A stretch of DNA of 64,000 bases from Gnetum montanum (taxonomy: Eukaryota > Streptophyta > Gnetopsida > Gnetales > Gnetaceae), in the NCBI GenBank assembly GCA_015680685.1, contig MNCI01002105.1, forward strand, positions 1-64,000, read 5' to 3'. Made by a program: the position numbers and the translations under genes. Under the pieces are notes generated by a model. The model searched no databases and had not been told where the DNA came from. It saw only the letters and a program-made list of their open reading frames with translations. Shown one piece after another: positions 22,430 to 33,376 of this stretch (the stretch's first letter is position 1; each line of letters starts with the position of its first letter).

Positions 22430-23620
22430 TTCATGGAAATCAATAGACACCTTTACAAGTTGTATGCTAATGGCCTAGTTCATTGGTGTGTACCTCACAT
22501 AGATCAATTATGCATTCTCCAAGATGATCATGAGGGTCCTTGTGGGGGCCTCTATGCATAGAGACACACGATGATAAAAATCCTAATGACAAGATACTAT
22601 TGCTCCATAATATTTAAGAATGTCAACCAATTTGTCTAGTCTTGTAAGCGTTGTCAATGAGATGGTGGGATGACTACATGAATGGAAGATCCACAACAAT
22701 GGATGCAACCACTAGAACCCTTTGACATATGACACATTGACTTCATGGATTCCATCATATTCATGTCCAATGGAAAGACATATATAATTGTCACCGTTGA
22801 TTACTATACAAAATGGGCAGAAGTAGCAGCCATCACCAACTATATATCATCCACTGTTGCTTGATTAACATAACAAAATGTTGTGAACAAGTTTGGAGTG
22901 CCATATGAATTGATTTCTGACAAAAAACCCATTTTATAGATGCTACTTTTTGAAAACTCATGCAACGCTTGAGGGTTGAACAAAAACTAACAACACCCTA
23001 TCACCCCTAAGCCAACGATCAAGCAAAGGTTACTAATAGGGAGATCATAAGGATTCCATAAGAACTATTAGGAAATATAGGAGAGACTAGAGAACAAAAC
23101 TCAACAATGCCCTTTGGGCCTACTACTCAACATGGAAACTCCCTATTGACTACTCTCCCTACTAGTTATTGTATAGAAAACTTCCAACACTCCCAATTTA
23201 ATCTAGGCTCTATACACTTTTAATAGCCTTTGACCTTGACCTTAACCTAAGTTTGGCACAAAAAAAAAAAGACTAATCAACCTAAATGTACTAGACAAAA
23301 ATTGATTAGTAGTCCTATCCTTGAATGAAGTGCACAAAGCATTTAGAAAACAATGTCATGACCTTAGAATATGAAAAGAGAAATTTCAACCAAGAGAAAA
23401 GGTTCTATATTGGAATCCCACACATATTCCTTAAAAAAAATTCCAAACATTGTGGAAATGGCCTTATATAATTGATGCTACCTTTCCATTTTGGACCATG
23501 ATCATATACAAACCTAAGAGCTCAAACAAGAAGAAATTGATCAACATCCAATAAATAAAGCCTTTCCATGAACCCAAGCAAGCGAAGGCAACACATACCT
23601 TAATGCATGGACAACCATGC
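22430..23620 (+). pseudogene. INT: E2 integrase
   Basis: HEGPCGGL and CKRC (about 22528-22650) are the zinc-binding part, with both cysteines kept. The core has HIDFMDSI (first Asp), then LISDKKP at about 22914 where S-D-N-G-T is expected: the Asp remains but small changes break the frame. The catalytic Glu block near 23020 is rewritten (AKVTNRE). The tail around 23500-23580 ends near LINIQ, as in E1. TAG stops and frameshifts throughout. Confidence 0.7.
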
Positions 23621-24146
23621 TTAGTTTTTTAGATCTCCTCCTTCCAACTCAGTCATGGGGGAGATGGCCATCCATGCTAATCATATACATAGCTCCTTAT
23701 TTTTCTAATTTTTTTTACACATTTTTATGTTTTGCAAATTGTTTATTTTAAACCTTTTTGATTTAAAATTTTTTTCCCATTTTACACCATTTTTGGTTTT
23801 ATACCATTTTTAATATATTTAAAATTTTCTTGAATATTTTACACTTTCTTATATATTTTACTTTCTTTTAGTGTGCTTTTCTAATTGTTGTTAATAAATG
23901 TGCTTTATGACAACATGACATAGTGGTGCTATAGCTATTATTAATGATGGTTTGTGCTTAATGTTTTGTTTACTAATGCCTAGTTTCTAATTTTGAATTT
24001 TTGTACTAATGAATAAGACATGGTTTCTTTTTCATGGAATGGGTAGTGAGTCCACAACATCCACCCATACAAAAACTCTATGGTTTTCCTTGTTTTTGAA
24101 GTATGAGGTCCCTTTCATTAAATAACATTTAATAAATTTATTTTAG
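23621..24146 (+). other. E2 post-integrase spacer up to E3 junction
   Basis: AT-rich, T-tract-rich sequence matching the E1 spacer at two landmarks (purine block ATGGGGGAGATGGCC at about 23654 and AGTGAGTCCACAACATCC at about 24045). No gene is visible. Similarity to E1 fades at about 24120-24146, next to the left end of E3. Confidence 0.5.
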
Positions 24147-25671
24147 TGACTGAAAACATTGATGGTTTGAATGGTACATTGAGAGGTTCACGGTTCACAT
24201 AGCTTGACCTAACGTTCATGTGAGGGCCTGCTGGAGGTAGAGACAAAGTGCCTAGAATGGTCTTCTTGATTGGATTGGGACATATGAGATGTGATGCCAA
24301 AATGTTGTTAAGTATTTGCACGATTTTTGCAGCATCTATGATGTCAATGGGGGTGAGCATAGTCAAGGATTTCCCACAAAAAAAAGGTGTCAACATGTAG
24401 TTACATGAAAAAATAGCAAAAAATATGAGTAAATGTCAAAATGTGAATAAAAATTCTGAAAAATATGCAAGGAGAGAGTAAGAGAGAAAGTGAAAACACC
24501 CCAAACGAGGAGAGCATAGTTAACTACAAGAAAGGTAATGAAGTATGTGATGTATAAATAGGTGCAGTAGGTAGTGCACTCACAGTCTTAGGGTGTCTAG
24601 GTTATGGAGATTGATGTCCACCATGGTATCTATGCCTACCAGTTTGGCTATCATGGTGTCTCATGGGTTGCAGTGGTCTACGGTGTCCTGGGTGGTATGT
24701 AAAGCTGCTTGCCGATACTCTACCTTGAACTTACTCTTACACAATGAAATGTCAAAATGCCAATAGATGCTTAGATTTTCCAATGGAATGCAAAAATTAC
24801 TAACCCCTAAAACATAGAGCACTTGGGTATTTATAGGGTTAGGATTGCTATGAATTGTAGATCAAGCACCACATGGCAGAGGGGTAGTGGAGACTACGGT
24901 GTACCCAACTACTTTCCCACTAAAGAAATTGGTGTTCTACTAGTGTGCTCCAATGGATCCTACGAGATTTCCAAACTGTGACTACACTACCAAACTGCAT
25001 GTACAAATGCTAAACAAACTGCAATGCACTTGAAAATACTACATAATGGTGTAAGTTTGAAGACTACACTCTGGGACTATACTATCCAATCTCTCAAGTG
25101 GTGTCAATAATAGGTACAATTTTTGGACAAATGGGGGATGCAAAAGAAATGTATGTTGTTGATCTTGCTTTTTGGAGGAGTGTTAGAGTTAAGATGAAGG
25201 CTGCTGTTGCATTCTAGAGGCTTTTGAAGGTTGTTCTACATGACTACATTGACTATGCTCTGAAGCATAGTCCCAATAGGTAGATAAATTTTGCAAAACA
25301 TGAGCTTTAGCACTAACTACATTGACTACACTTTAGAGCATAGTAAGGAGCATAGTCACAACAGTTGGAAATGTTTCCAAACTATTTCTTCCATGCCAAG
25401 CAAGCTTGAAAGCTTTTGGCTTGACACTTGGGAAAGTTTGTAAAATTGGCCATTTGTGTGTTGACTATACTCTAGAGCTTAGTCCCAATAGTGAGAGTGT
25501 AGTTCAATGCTTAGAAAAATTTGTAGCTACTATTGACACTTAGAAAAATGTTGCAAATCTAGACTTGTGTTGTAGCTTATGCTAACTATGCTTTGGAGCA
25601 TAGACCCAACAATGGAGAGCATAGAAAAATTTGTAGTCAAGATGTGGTGGCCCAAATTTGGTGGTGTTTCA
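24147..25671 (-). repeat. 3' LTR of E3
   Basis: The right end is firm: GGTGGTGTTTCA ends at 25671 and is followed by the complement of a polypurine tract; on the minus strand the LTR starts TGAAACACCACC, the same start as the E4 LTR at 37040. A minus-strand TATA box is present (24829-24836). The left end is uncertain (TGACTG at 24147 or TGGTTTGA at 24163), because similarity to the E4 LTR end is weak there. U3 (about 25080-25640) holds at least four imperfect palindromes of the type ACTATGCT...AGCATAGT. Confidence 0.7.
24829..24836 (-). promoter_or_regulatory. TATA box of E3 3' LTR
   Basis: Minus-strand TATAAATA in the context CCCTATAAATACCC, matching CCCTATAAATACCAC in E4 (38012-38019) and TATAAATAC in both LTRs of E5. 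This conserved block anchors the alignment of the three Tat-like LTRs. Confidence 0.6.
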
Positions 25672-25684
25672 TTGGCCCCTCTTT
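25672..25684 (-). other. polypurine tract of E3
   Basis: On the minus strand AAAGAGGGGCCAA immediately precedes the LTR start TGAAACACC. The same tract (AAAGAGGGGCAA) precedes the 3' LTR of E5. It primes plus-strand DNA synthesis in the family. Confidence 0.75.
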
Positions 25685-26207
25685 GTTAATGTCTAGAGGA
25701 GTGGCCCAAGAGATATCAACAAGGAATGATAAAACACCACAGAAAGCCCAACATCAACATCACTTGTTAATACCTAATTGAATGTTATTGCACCATGCTT
25801 AAGAGTGCTAAGGATTGCAGTATGGCAGAGGTAAATGATGTAGGTAAAGCACTAAGGATTGTAGGGGAGGTGAAATGCAAACAGTGTATCATACTACAAG
25901 ATGTGTAGTTAGCACAGTTGACAAGGATCAAGGTACCAGGGTGGCTTACCACCAAAATGGTGACCTCTCATTAGAATGCTTATGAGAGAGTCAATGTCCA
26001 TGGCACTAGTATGGCTTGCCCTCCAAATTATGACCTCTCATTAGAGTGCTTATGAGAGAGTTAGTGTGGATTCATGGTTGGACCTATTGCAAAATTGCAA
26101 CTCTACTAATTTTTGCTTGGGGACATGTTTTGCCCCATTCTCCCTTCTTTCTTTTTCTTCATCCTGCAAGCATAACTTAGGGAAGATAATAAAATATGAT
26201 GGTTTGT
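25685..26207. other. E3 region between 3' LTR and integrase-side repeat array
   Basis: No gene seen. It contains two near copies of a block including GACCTCTCATTAGARTGCTTATGAGAGAGT (about 25965-26000 and 26030-26065), itself partly palindromic (CTCTCAT...ATGAGAG). E5 has a longer counterpart here (54225-55590), part of which may code on the plus strand. Confidence 0.45.
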
Positions 26208-26336
26208 GCTAGTTTATAGTCATAGTAGATTAGAGGTTTGGATGCTAGTTTAATGTCATAGCGAACAAGTGTTGTGCTAGTTTAATATCATAGTGGACAA
26301 GTGCTATGCAAGTTTATAGTCGTAGTAAACTTATGC
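26208..26336. repeat. minisatellite array C of E3 (after integrase)
   Basis: About four imperfect units of 30-38 bp built on GCTAGTTTAATGTCATAG, e.g. at 26208, 26243, 26278 and 26310. Related arrays occur at the same place in E5 (55595-55945) and E4 (63801-64000), and between the other modules of E3 and E4. Confidence 0.7.
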
Positions 26337-26339
26337 TTA

Positions 26340-27620
26340 CCTTGCTTCATTGAGATGTTGTGCTACATACTAGGTGTAGTAAGGCTTCAAGTACAAATGG
26401 TTGACTAGATTGGCAAACTCAATCTTCAAGTACAAATGGTTGACTAGATTGGAAAACTCATTGTAGTCTTCATTAGCAAGCTTGAATGCTCCATTTTCAT
26501 GGGCCTTAATGATCAAAAAAGACCCTTCCTAGTTGGCTAAGAATTTTTTCGTGGGTTCATGAATGACCCTGAGCACTAGGTCCCCTTTCTTAATTGGGCA
26601 TTGGTGTTGATTGTGATGGTGCTTCTACCTTTGCTTTTCTTGGTACCACTCGATGCAATCAAGCATCTACATGTGCTCCTCCTCAATCAAATCAAGATCC
26701 ATAATTCTTAACTCATTATTCTAGGCCTCATCAATGAAGTTCGAGAGGATCACACTAAGTGATAAAACCTACAATTCAAGAGGAAAAATTGCTTTATGCC
26801 CCATAAACAAGGCTATATGGCATCTTACTTCTTGCTATTCTACGTGTCGTGTGGTAGGCCCAAACTATGTAGACTAATTATTCGTTCCATCACCATTTGT
26901 TGCTAGTGAGCATCTTCTTTAGAAGGTTGATGATGACTTTGTTTATTGCCTCTACTTGGCCATTCAACTACATGTAGTATGGCAACAAAAAGGAATGTTT
27001 AATACTGAAGCATTCATAGAAAACCTTGGTTTTAACACTGTTAAACTATGGTCCGTTGTCTGTTACAATGGTCATGGATAAAGCAAAATGGGTCACTATG
27101 TTGTCAAACACAAATTTCCAATCCTGCTGCAATGTTGCCTTCCTAAAGAGAATAGCCTCAACCCACTTGGTAAAATACTCAATCATGATTATAATGAAGT
27201 TATGCCCTATGGAGGACTTGGGCATTATAAGTCCAATGATGTCTAACCCCCAATGTTGGAACAACCATGTGATCTGTGTCATGTGTAGTTTAGTTGGTGG
27301 CACGTGCATTAACTTGCCATACCATTGACAGATATCACACATCTTAACCTTGGAGACACAATCGTGCTCCATGCAAGGCCAATAGTAGCCTAAGCATCTA
27401 ATTTTCACCACCATTGCCCTAGGTGCTATGTGGCCTTTGCATAGTCCCTTATGAACTTGTTCAATGATCATTTGTGCTTCGCTATTGCAAATCTAGGTTA
27501 ATAGTATGCCATCATAGGATCTACGACATAGTGTGTTATCTACCACGATGATGTACTGGCATGATTGTTTATGCACTGCATCCTTTTGGGCAATGGTTAG
27601 ATGCTAGGAAGGTTCACCTT
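26340..27620 (-). pseudogene. INT: E3 integrase
   Basis: A clean stretch of 141 codons (27471 down to 27046) contains the zinc-binding region, VHKGLCKGHI then CDICQ, and the core WGLDIIGLI and IVTDNGP, so two catalytic Asp residues are kept. After a TAG the frame continues and reaches NGQVEAINK with the catalytic Glu. The C-terminal SH3-like part (about 26640-26345) reads KKGDLVLRVIHE ... GAFKLAN ... LYLKPYY. A 38-39 bp tandem duplication at about 26389-26465 repeats the FANLVNHLYLK segment just before the end. TAG codons replace several glutamines. Confidence 0.8.
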
Positions 27621-28150
27621 GTTGAAGGTATTCCTTAATGTCATCATACCATTCTACTATGGGGGTCATGCCAACTGTGGCTATGGGTGCAATGTTAGCG
27701 GTTTGCATGATAGGCATAGGGAAATAAACATTGAGGTGGGCAATGCATCAAAAATTTTAGGTGCAATGCTTAAGGCTAGTATTGCTAAGGCATTAGCTAT
27801 GGCATTTTCATTCCTAGGGATATATTGGACATCAATGGTTACAAACTATTTAAGCAAGTTCTTCATTAGGTTACAATAAGGTTGTAAATGTTAAGCTTTA
27901 CAAGTGTAGGCCTCTATAACTAGGTTAATCACTAACTACCAATCACCTTATATTGCTATGTTTTAAATTCCTAAGTCACAAGATGCAAGGATACCTTTGA
28001 GGAGACTTTCATACTCAACGACATTGTTAGTGCAAGGAAATGTAAAATGATATGCAAAGGGTCAGATCTCCCTAGAGGGGAACATGATAATTGTAGCAGC
28101 ACTATCCTCTTGAGAGGCTAAAGAACCATCAAAGTGCAAGAGTGCCTCAA
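27621..28150 (-). pseudogene. aRH: E3 archaeal-type RNase H (second RNase H)
   Basis: LLHFDGSLASQEDSAATIIMFPS (about 28140-28070) has the first Asp of an RNase H fold; EYESLLKGI gives the expected Glu; a G-D-x-Q-L-V-I block gives the next Asp; and YIPRNENAIANALA matches the last helix. The linker just upstream (KGQAIATKLTDFP) is the segment that joins the two RNase H domains in Tat elements. This second RNase H separates E3-E5 from the Athila-like E0-E2. Confidence 0.75.
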
Positions 28151-29560
28151 AGTTTTTAGGCACTTGATTGATGCTATTGACATGCTCATTCAGGAATTCC
28201 AGATCTATTATTGCTTGATCATTAATGGGAAAATCTGTGAGTTTTGTAGCTATAGCTTGACCTTTAGTTGAGGCTTGCACCACATAGTGTAGGTCAAACT
28301 CTACTGTTATTACCCTCCACCATGCAATACAACTATTCTCGTAAATGTTCATTGTAATCACTCAAAGTACATTACTCTTGCAAATGATGTTGACTTGACT
28401 ACGAAAAAGATAGTGCCTCCACTTCTTAAGTGCAAAGACTAAGGCAAGGCAATTCTTTTTCACATTGTTATAGTTTGATTTGTGGGCAACCAATGTGTGG
28501 CTCAACTAGTGAACCAAGACCTTTATGCCATCATCCCACTTTTGACAAAGAAAAGAAGCAATGGATGTGTCAAAGGTAGCAAGGTAGATCTAGAAGGATT
28601 TATTGCCTTGTGGAGGATAGATCGTTGGAAGTTAAGCTAGTTCCTATTTAAGGCTGTTAAATGCCTCTTGGCATTGAACTGTCCACTCAAAGTGAATCCC
28701 CTTTTTGAGCAAATGTTGCATTGGTTGTGACTTATTGATCAACCTTATGATAAACCTACATATAAATTGCAATCTACCCTTTACCCCTCATAGCTCATTA
28801 AGGTTAGCCAGTGGTGCTAAGTTGATTATGACCTTAACCTTATCAGGATCTACCTGTACGCTTGCTTCAGATACTATAAAATCAAGCATCTGCCTTGTCT
28901 TAACACCGAAAACACATTTCTTAGGGTTTAACCTAAGATCGTGTTTTAGAAAAAATTTGAGTACTAGGTCTAAGTCATCTGCATGGTTGTGAGATACCTT
29001 GGATTTAATTACTATGGCATCAATGTAATTATTGAGCAAACCTAACATGTAGTTACTAAAGATGTACATCATTACCCACTAATAAGTTGCTCCTAAATTC
29101 TTAAGTCCAAACAGCATCATAGTGTAACAAAACGTACCCTAAGGGGTCATAATGGTTGTGCTGAGATGATGTTCTAGGTTGATCTGAATCTAGTTATAGC
29201 CCAAGAGCCCATCCATGAAGGATAACAAAGCATGACTAGCCATGGTATCGACCAGTCAATTAATACTAGAAAATGGTAAATCGTCTTTAATGGTTGCCTT
29301 ATTTAGGTATTTGAAGTCTATGAAAATATGTATACTTCCATTTTTCTTGGGTACAACCATGATGTTCAAGACCCATTCTACATAGTCAACAACCTAGATG
29401 AAACCATCTTTGTAGAGCTTGGTCATTTCATCATAGATTTCCAATGCCACCTCAAGCTGAACCTTAGGTGCTTTTTGCTTGATTGGCTTAACACAAGGAT
29501 AAAGGATGATGTTATGTTGAACTACATGAGGATCTAGGCCTAGCATCTCTTTGTAAGACC
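28151..29560 (-). pseudogene. RT-RH: E3 reverse transcriptase and RNase H
   Basis: Minus strand. Begins with a K-A-x-K-x-K-x-x fingers segment near 29500, the VPKKNGSI block near 29350, then GYNQIQINLEHH near 29200 and a WGTFCYTMMLFGLKN segment near 29110. The catalytic box at 29030-29000 reads NNYIDAIVIKSK: the second Asp of Y-x-D-D is Ala, so this RT is dead. NPKKCVFGVKTRQMLDFIVS is the thumb/connection start. RNase H follows toward 28360, and the R-W-x-x-x-x-x-E-F-D linker (WWRVITVEFDLHYVVQ) ends it. Confidence 0.8.
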
Positions 29561-29912
29561 ACACGAATGTCTATATATTATCGTTGAGCACTTTAGTGAT
29601 GTTCTAGGCATGTTGAGGCTTTAACAAGGAACTAAGTTTCACTGCTTTTGGCTCGTCACTAGGTGTTGCTACAAGGATTTCAATGAGGGGATCCTCAATG
29701 ATGTCACCTATCTCTAGATCTAGAGCCTTAACTAGATGGTCCAAACCAATCTAGCAGTGCGTCTACAGATATTATATATTCATCATAGGTTGTCGACTTA
29801 AGGTCTAGGCATTGCAGATCAATTCATCATGTGAAATCACCATGGGGCCCAGTGAGGACCAAAGGTGAGTGAAGATACTCGTACGTAGTCATGTTGTATT
29901 CCAAAAAAGGTC
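29561..29912 (-). pseudogene. E3 pre-RT segment after the splice acceptor
   Basis: Minus strand from 29912: GPFWNTT-like codons then MTTYEYLHSPLVLTGPHGD; E4 has MATYKHLHSPLVLSKPHGD at 50801 and E5 MTMHHDLSSPLALIGPHNE at 59448. This short block starts the RT-RH-INT coding unit in all three elements. It is followed by an acidic region and the KLSSLL segment before RT. Confidence 0.6.
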
Positions 29913-29920
29913 CTACAAAA
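29913..29920 (-). promoter_or_regulatory. splice-acceptor-like site before RT in E3
   Basis: Minus strand TTTTGTAG followed by GA, at the same place as TTTTTGTAG in E4 (50771-50779) and CATTGTGGCAG in E5. Ogre elements are known to splice out an intron between protease and RT, so this may be the 3' end of such an intron. Confidence 0.5.
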
Positions 29921-30043
29921 TAACTAGAAAAACATCAAGCGACACCTATCTCAATGAAGTCGATATGCACAAAATGAAGGAAAGCAATGCAATAAACATT
30001 CACCTAAGTATGCACATGTAACATTAAAAAACGTAAGCTCATT

Positions 30044-30170
30044 GATGCTAATTTTAGGCCTTAGTAGGCCATGTGGAGTGTTAGTTTAAGGTCTTAGCAA
30101 ACCGTAGGGTGCCATTTTAAGGTCTTAGCAAACTGTGGATGTGCAAAATGTGTTAGTTTAAGCAAGGCTA
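30044..30170. repeat. minisatellite array B of E3 (between antisense gene and RT)
   Basis: Three to four units with the core GTTTAAGGTCTTAGCAAAC, e.g. at 30087 and 30117 (the latter with CATTTTAAGGTCTTAGC), and a degenerate first unit at 30046. Same unit type and same orientation relative to the element as arrays A and C. Confidence 0.65.
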
Positions 30171-32020
30171 GATGTATGTAGAAATGTGGAATCAGCCTAG
30201 GCGCTCATTGGGCAATGAGAAAAATTTAAAATTTTTCTAAGTCTAAGGGAAACTAGAAAAATCATAAATTTTTCTAAGTCTGACTAACTAAGCTTCTACC
30301 CAACAATGCTCCCGCCCAACTATGCTCTACACTATGTAAATGAAATTGACCATAGTCCCAGGGTTGGTAAATCATTAAGTGGTCCTGAGGGGTATAAAAG
30401 CACATTTCACCTTGGGTAAGTTCATAATTTTCAAAGTTAAAAAATGCAAAGTTTCAGAGTGTAGACTTGCTATTGGAGCATGCTGCTTGTGAAGAGTGTA
30501 GTTGTTACCAAGATAACTCACTGAAGTGAATGCCTACATCCTAGACTGACTAACATGGACAAGGAAGAATGGGCACTAGGTTGCCTGCTGTGGGCACATG
30601 TGGAGGAACAGAGGGCATCACCATCTACCAAGTACCCCCAACTATGCTTTCCTCTTTTTACCATTTTTCTTTGTTGTTTTTTTTGTCTGAACTTGGGATT
30701 TATGGGAGTGGACATTGATGGCCTACAATGGTAGGGGTCATTGCCATCATTGACCATTTCAACCACAGTAGTAGGGAAGACATGCATTGGGAAAGATTTG
30801 CATTGAAATGAGGGTTTTGGTTGTGGAAATTGGTTTTTTCATGATTTCTAGTAGGCAAAAGTCTTATGGAGGCTACAGCTACAAAAATGGTCAATGTGGC
30901 CATAGGGGAGGGCCATAGGCCTGTGTAAGGTTTATTGGCAAAATGTTTTTTCGATTTCGACTTTCTATGATGCAGGGCATGGATTGGGGTTTGGTGGTAG
31001 TACCAACCATAGCCCACAAGGTAGGGACGCAATGAAGGGTTCTATAAAAAATTTTATTTTTACTAATTTTTTAGAATTGTTTTCCTATGCAGGGAAAGGA
31101 TGAGGTTGCTAGCAATGAATAAGGTAGCCCATCGTAGGGTAGGGGCATGGCAGGGGTTTGCCCTATGGTTTTTTCTTTACTTTTAAAGAAAAAATGCACA
31201 AGGGTTAGATGTGATGGGGTGTGGGTGCCATGAGGTAACTATACTCCAAAACATGATGGTGAGGGTAGGGGCATCATGCCCTATAGCATGGCTATGAAGC
31301 TATAAGGGCTAAGTGGATGTATGGCACCCAAGGGCTCATTTCTGCTTCCTTCATTTTTTATATGGCATGGGGGTGTTGTCATGGCCATGGCCAAAAGGAT
31401 TGTGGACATGGTAGACATTAAGCATGTTGGGCATGGTGAAAGTGGTGATGGGTGGTACCATGATAGGACGTAATGCCTAGAAGGGTAGGGGGTGATGCAT
31501 AGAGAGAGCGTTGGGGTGGTGACCAAACCTCAATTCTCACTGGCTACGACCAAGACTATGCTCCCATCTCGGAGGCACAATCGACACCAAGTGTTCATCA
31601 AGATGGTCTATCCAACAGTTATTTTTTTTAAGAGTGTAGTCAGGAGTTAGAATTTTTGGTAGTCTAGGACTATGCTCTACAGTTTTCCAAAGCATAGTTA
31701 GGGTGATCTAGAGTTAGAAAAATAATTGCTCCTTTTTTGAACTACCCTCTCAGAGGTAACTCAAAGTTAGAAAAAATTTGCAAATTTTTGAACTATGCTA
31801 TTTGAAGTTAAAAAAATTTGGAAAATTTTATAAATTGTACTTAATGCAATAATGCTAATAGTGCAACAAGGTAACAATATAAAATGCAACAATGCCAACA
31901 AGGTGAAAAACCTACAACAATGCATAACATACAAACCACAACAATGTTAAATTTTCCAAAAACATACAAACTATAGTAATGCTAACTGTATGAAATCATG
32001 CAAAATAAAATGCTAACGCT
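30171..32020. other. E3 spacer upstream of the antisense gene
   Basis: About 1.85 kb with no firm gene. It contains a G-rich plus-strand stretch (about 30880-31530, many GGTAGGG/GGGTGG runs) unlike the surrounding AT-rich sequence, and then A/T-rich sequence to 32020. E4 has a C/A-rich counterpart at 49260-50440 in the opposite orientation. By position it would be the 5' flank of the antisense gene, so promoter function is possible but unproven. Confidence 0.35.
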
Positions 32021-32024
32021 ATGC

Positions 32025-33130
32025 AAAACATGTTGTACCCGAGTATTAGGTGCATCAAATGTACTTTCTAATGTCCTATACCCATGGGGCCCTAGGAGGC
32101 CCTAAGATATATTTTTTTTTTGTTAGTCTATGCTATGTTATACTAATTTTTCTAAGTTTAATTTTTAAATATTTTGTCAAAAATTGTATCCAATGTATTT
32201 ATACTAATGCTTCGTCTATTACTTTTGTGATTGTAGGGTGCTATTGAAGCCCATCCTAGTCATCATGGAGCTTGTTGGCATTCGTCGTTGCATGAGCAAG
32301 CTTATTCCCAACATACCTTCACTAGATATGCATGTAGGTCATCAAGTAGTGTGCTTCTGGCTAGGGGCACATGAGTTCCTAGAGTTCCTACTCCAACACT
32401 TTAGTTTGATAATGTGGTCACACTTACACTATAGAGATAGACTATGCTAGGTACTGGTCGACCATCTAGGGCAAGAATGAAGTCACCTGAGAGATTATTG
32501 AGTAATGGTTATAGATGGATCTGCTCACCCAAAAGAACCAAGACTGAAAAAATTATAGTACAAGGAGGGGGAAGACCTAAAAAAACCACAAACACCACTA
32601 CAAGCATGAAGAAAACATGTACCTTATGTTGTACAATGAGGAATCCATCAAACATCACTACCTTGAGATGTTCCGTAAGGCATTTAGTAGGAAATGGGCC
32701 TACAAATTGTTTGCTCATCACAACATGGTGAGTGGGTCTCTGAAGAGGTAGATTGTCACACCCTTAAGAGAGGCTTCACCTGCTACGTTTTCCATGGAGC
32801 CACCTGCATGGACCATTGTGGACAAAGGCAAGACCCTTTCAAGGATTGACTTTGGCCAAGAGGACTAGACATGACTATTTGAGGCCAAAATCCTCCAACA
32901 CCTAGAGGAGGACCTTGATAATTTACCTCCAAACATGATTGATGTAGAACCCTCTTAGGTTAGTTTTTTGTGTTGTTTTTATGCTTTTCATGTGTTTTTC
33001 CTATTGTACATTTTCTTAATGGTTTACTATTTTTTTTGTTGTTGTAGCAAGTACCAAGTGATGCTGCAAGCCCCAGTAGTAAGGTGGGGGAAGAGGGGCA
33101 TCCACCCCCACCTAGTACCATTGATTGAGC
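32025..33130 (+). pseudogene. antisense multi-exon gene in E3 with FCP1/NIF-like exon
   Basis: Runs opposite to E3 gag-pol. An exon-like block at about 32050-32107 joins in frame (ALR then VLLKPILVI) to an exon opening after TTGTAG at 32236. That exon, about 60 codons, reads LKPILVIMELVGI and, further on, FWLGAHEFLEFLLQHFSLI followed by MWS. This resembles the FCP1/NIF phosphatase pattern (L-V-x-L-D-L-x-G-x-L and R-P-G-x-x-E-F-L-x-F-x-x-x-x-F). W-L for R-P needs two C-to-T changes; the nucleophile Asp is Glu here. From 32414 the sequence aligns to exon D of the E4 gene in another frame, so a deletion or recombination joins them. A conserved 89-bp intron (32959-33047) precedes a short last exon rich in P and S (to about 33126). 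The FCP1 assignment is tentative. Confidence 0.45.
32959..33047 (+). other. intron in E3 antisense gene
   Basis: Donor CTTAG/GTTAGT at 32959 and acceptor TTGTTGTTGTAG/CA ending at 33047, T-rich inside. The E4 copy has CTCTTAG/GTTAGT at the same codon position (43666 on the minus strand) and an intron of about 96 bp. Conservation of the position in two diverged copies supports a real intron. Confidence 0.6.
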
Positions 33131-33376
33131 ATGTTCTAATGTAGCCCTACTATTGGGCATTTCTGCATTTTTCTTGTATTGTTTGCTACATGGTTTTGAT
33201 GCTCATGCTATGTAAAGTTATTGATGTAAGATGTAATGAACATTTTGCTATATGGAGTGTATGGCTTTTGTGATTATTTTCTATGTGTTTGCCATGCTAA
33301 TGTTGTAATGGATTGATGTGCTAAGTTATGACTTGTGCGATGGTTATGATTGTGCAATGATAATGTTACTAGGTCA

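Larger units (their letters stand above)
16419..24146 (+). mobile_element. E2, Athila-like LTR retrotransposon, 3' end missing
   Basis: 5' LTR (16419-17277), tRNA-Asp-type primer site, gag, protease, RT-RH and integrase in order, all closely parallel to E1. Downstream of integrase it keeps the purine block near 23654 and the GTAGTGAGTCCACAACATCC landmark at about 24042, then stops matching at about 24146, where the LTR of E3 begins. The downstream ORF and 3' LTR are not in the window; they may lie beyond E3/E4, past 64000, if E3 inserted into E2. Stop codons throughout. Confidence 0.8.

Noticed and set aside
23230-23275. A-rich run considered as a poly-A tail of a retrogene
   Set aside because: It lies within the integrase of E2 and is an internal A-tract with no target duplication around it.
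24118-24396. Minus-strand frame of 92 codons at the left end of E3
   Set aside because: It falls in the U5 side of the E3 LTR and shows no protein similarity.
30700-31032. Minus-strand frame of 110 codons rich in H, P and S
   Set aside because: It is the complement of the G-rich spacer upstream of the antisense gene; low complexity and no counterpart in E4.
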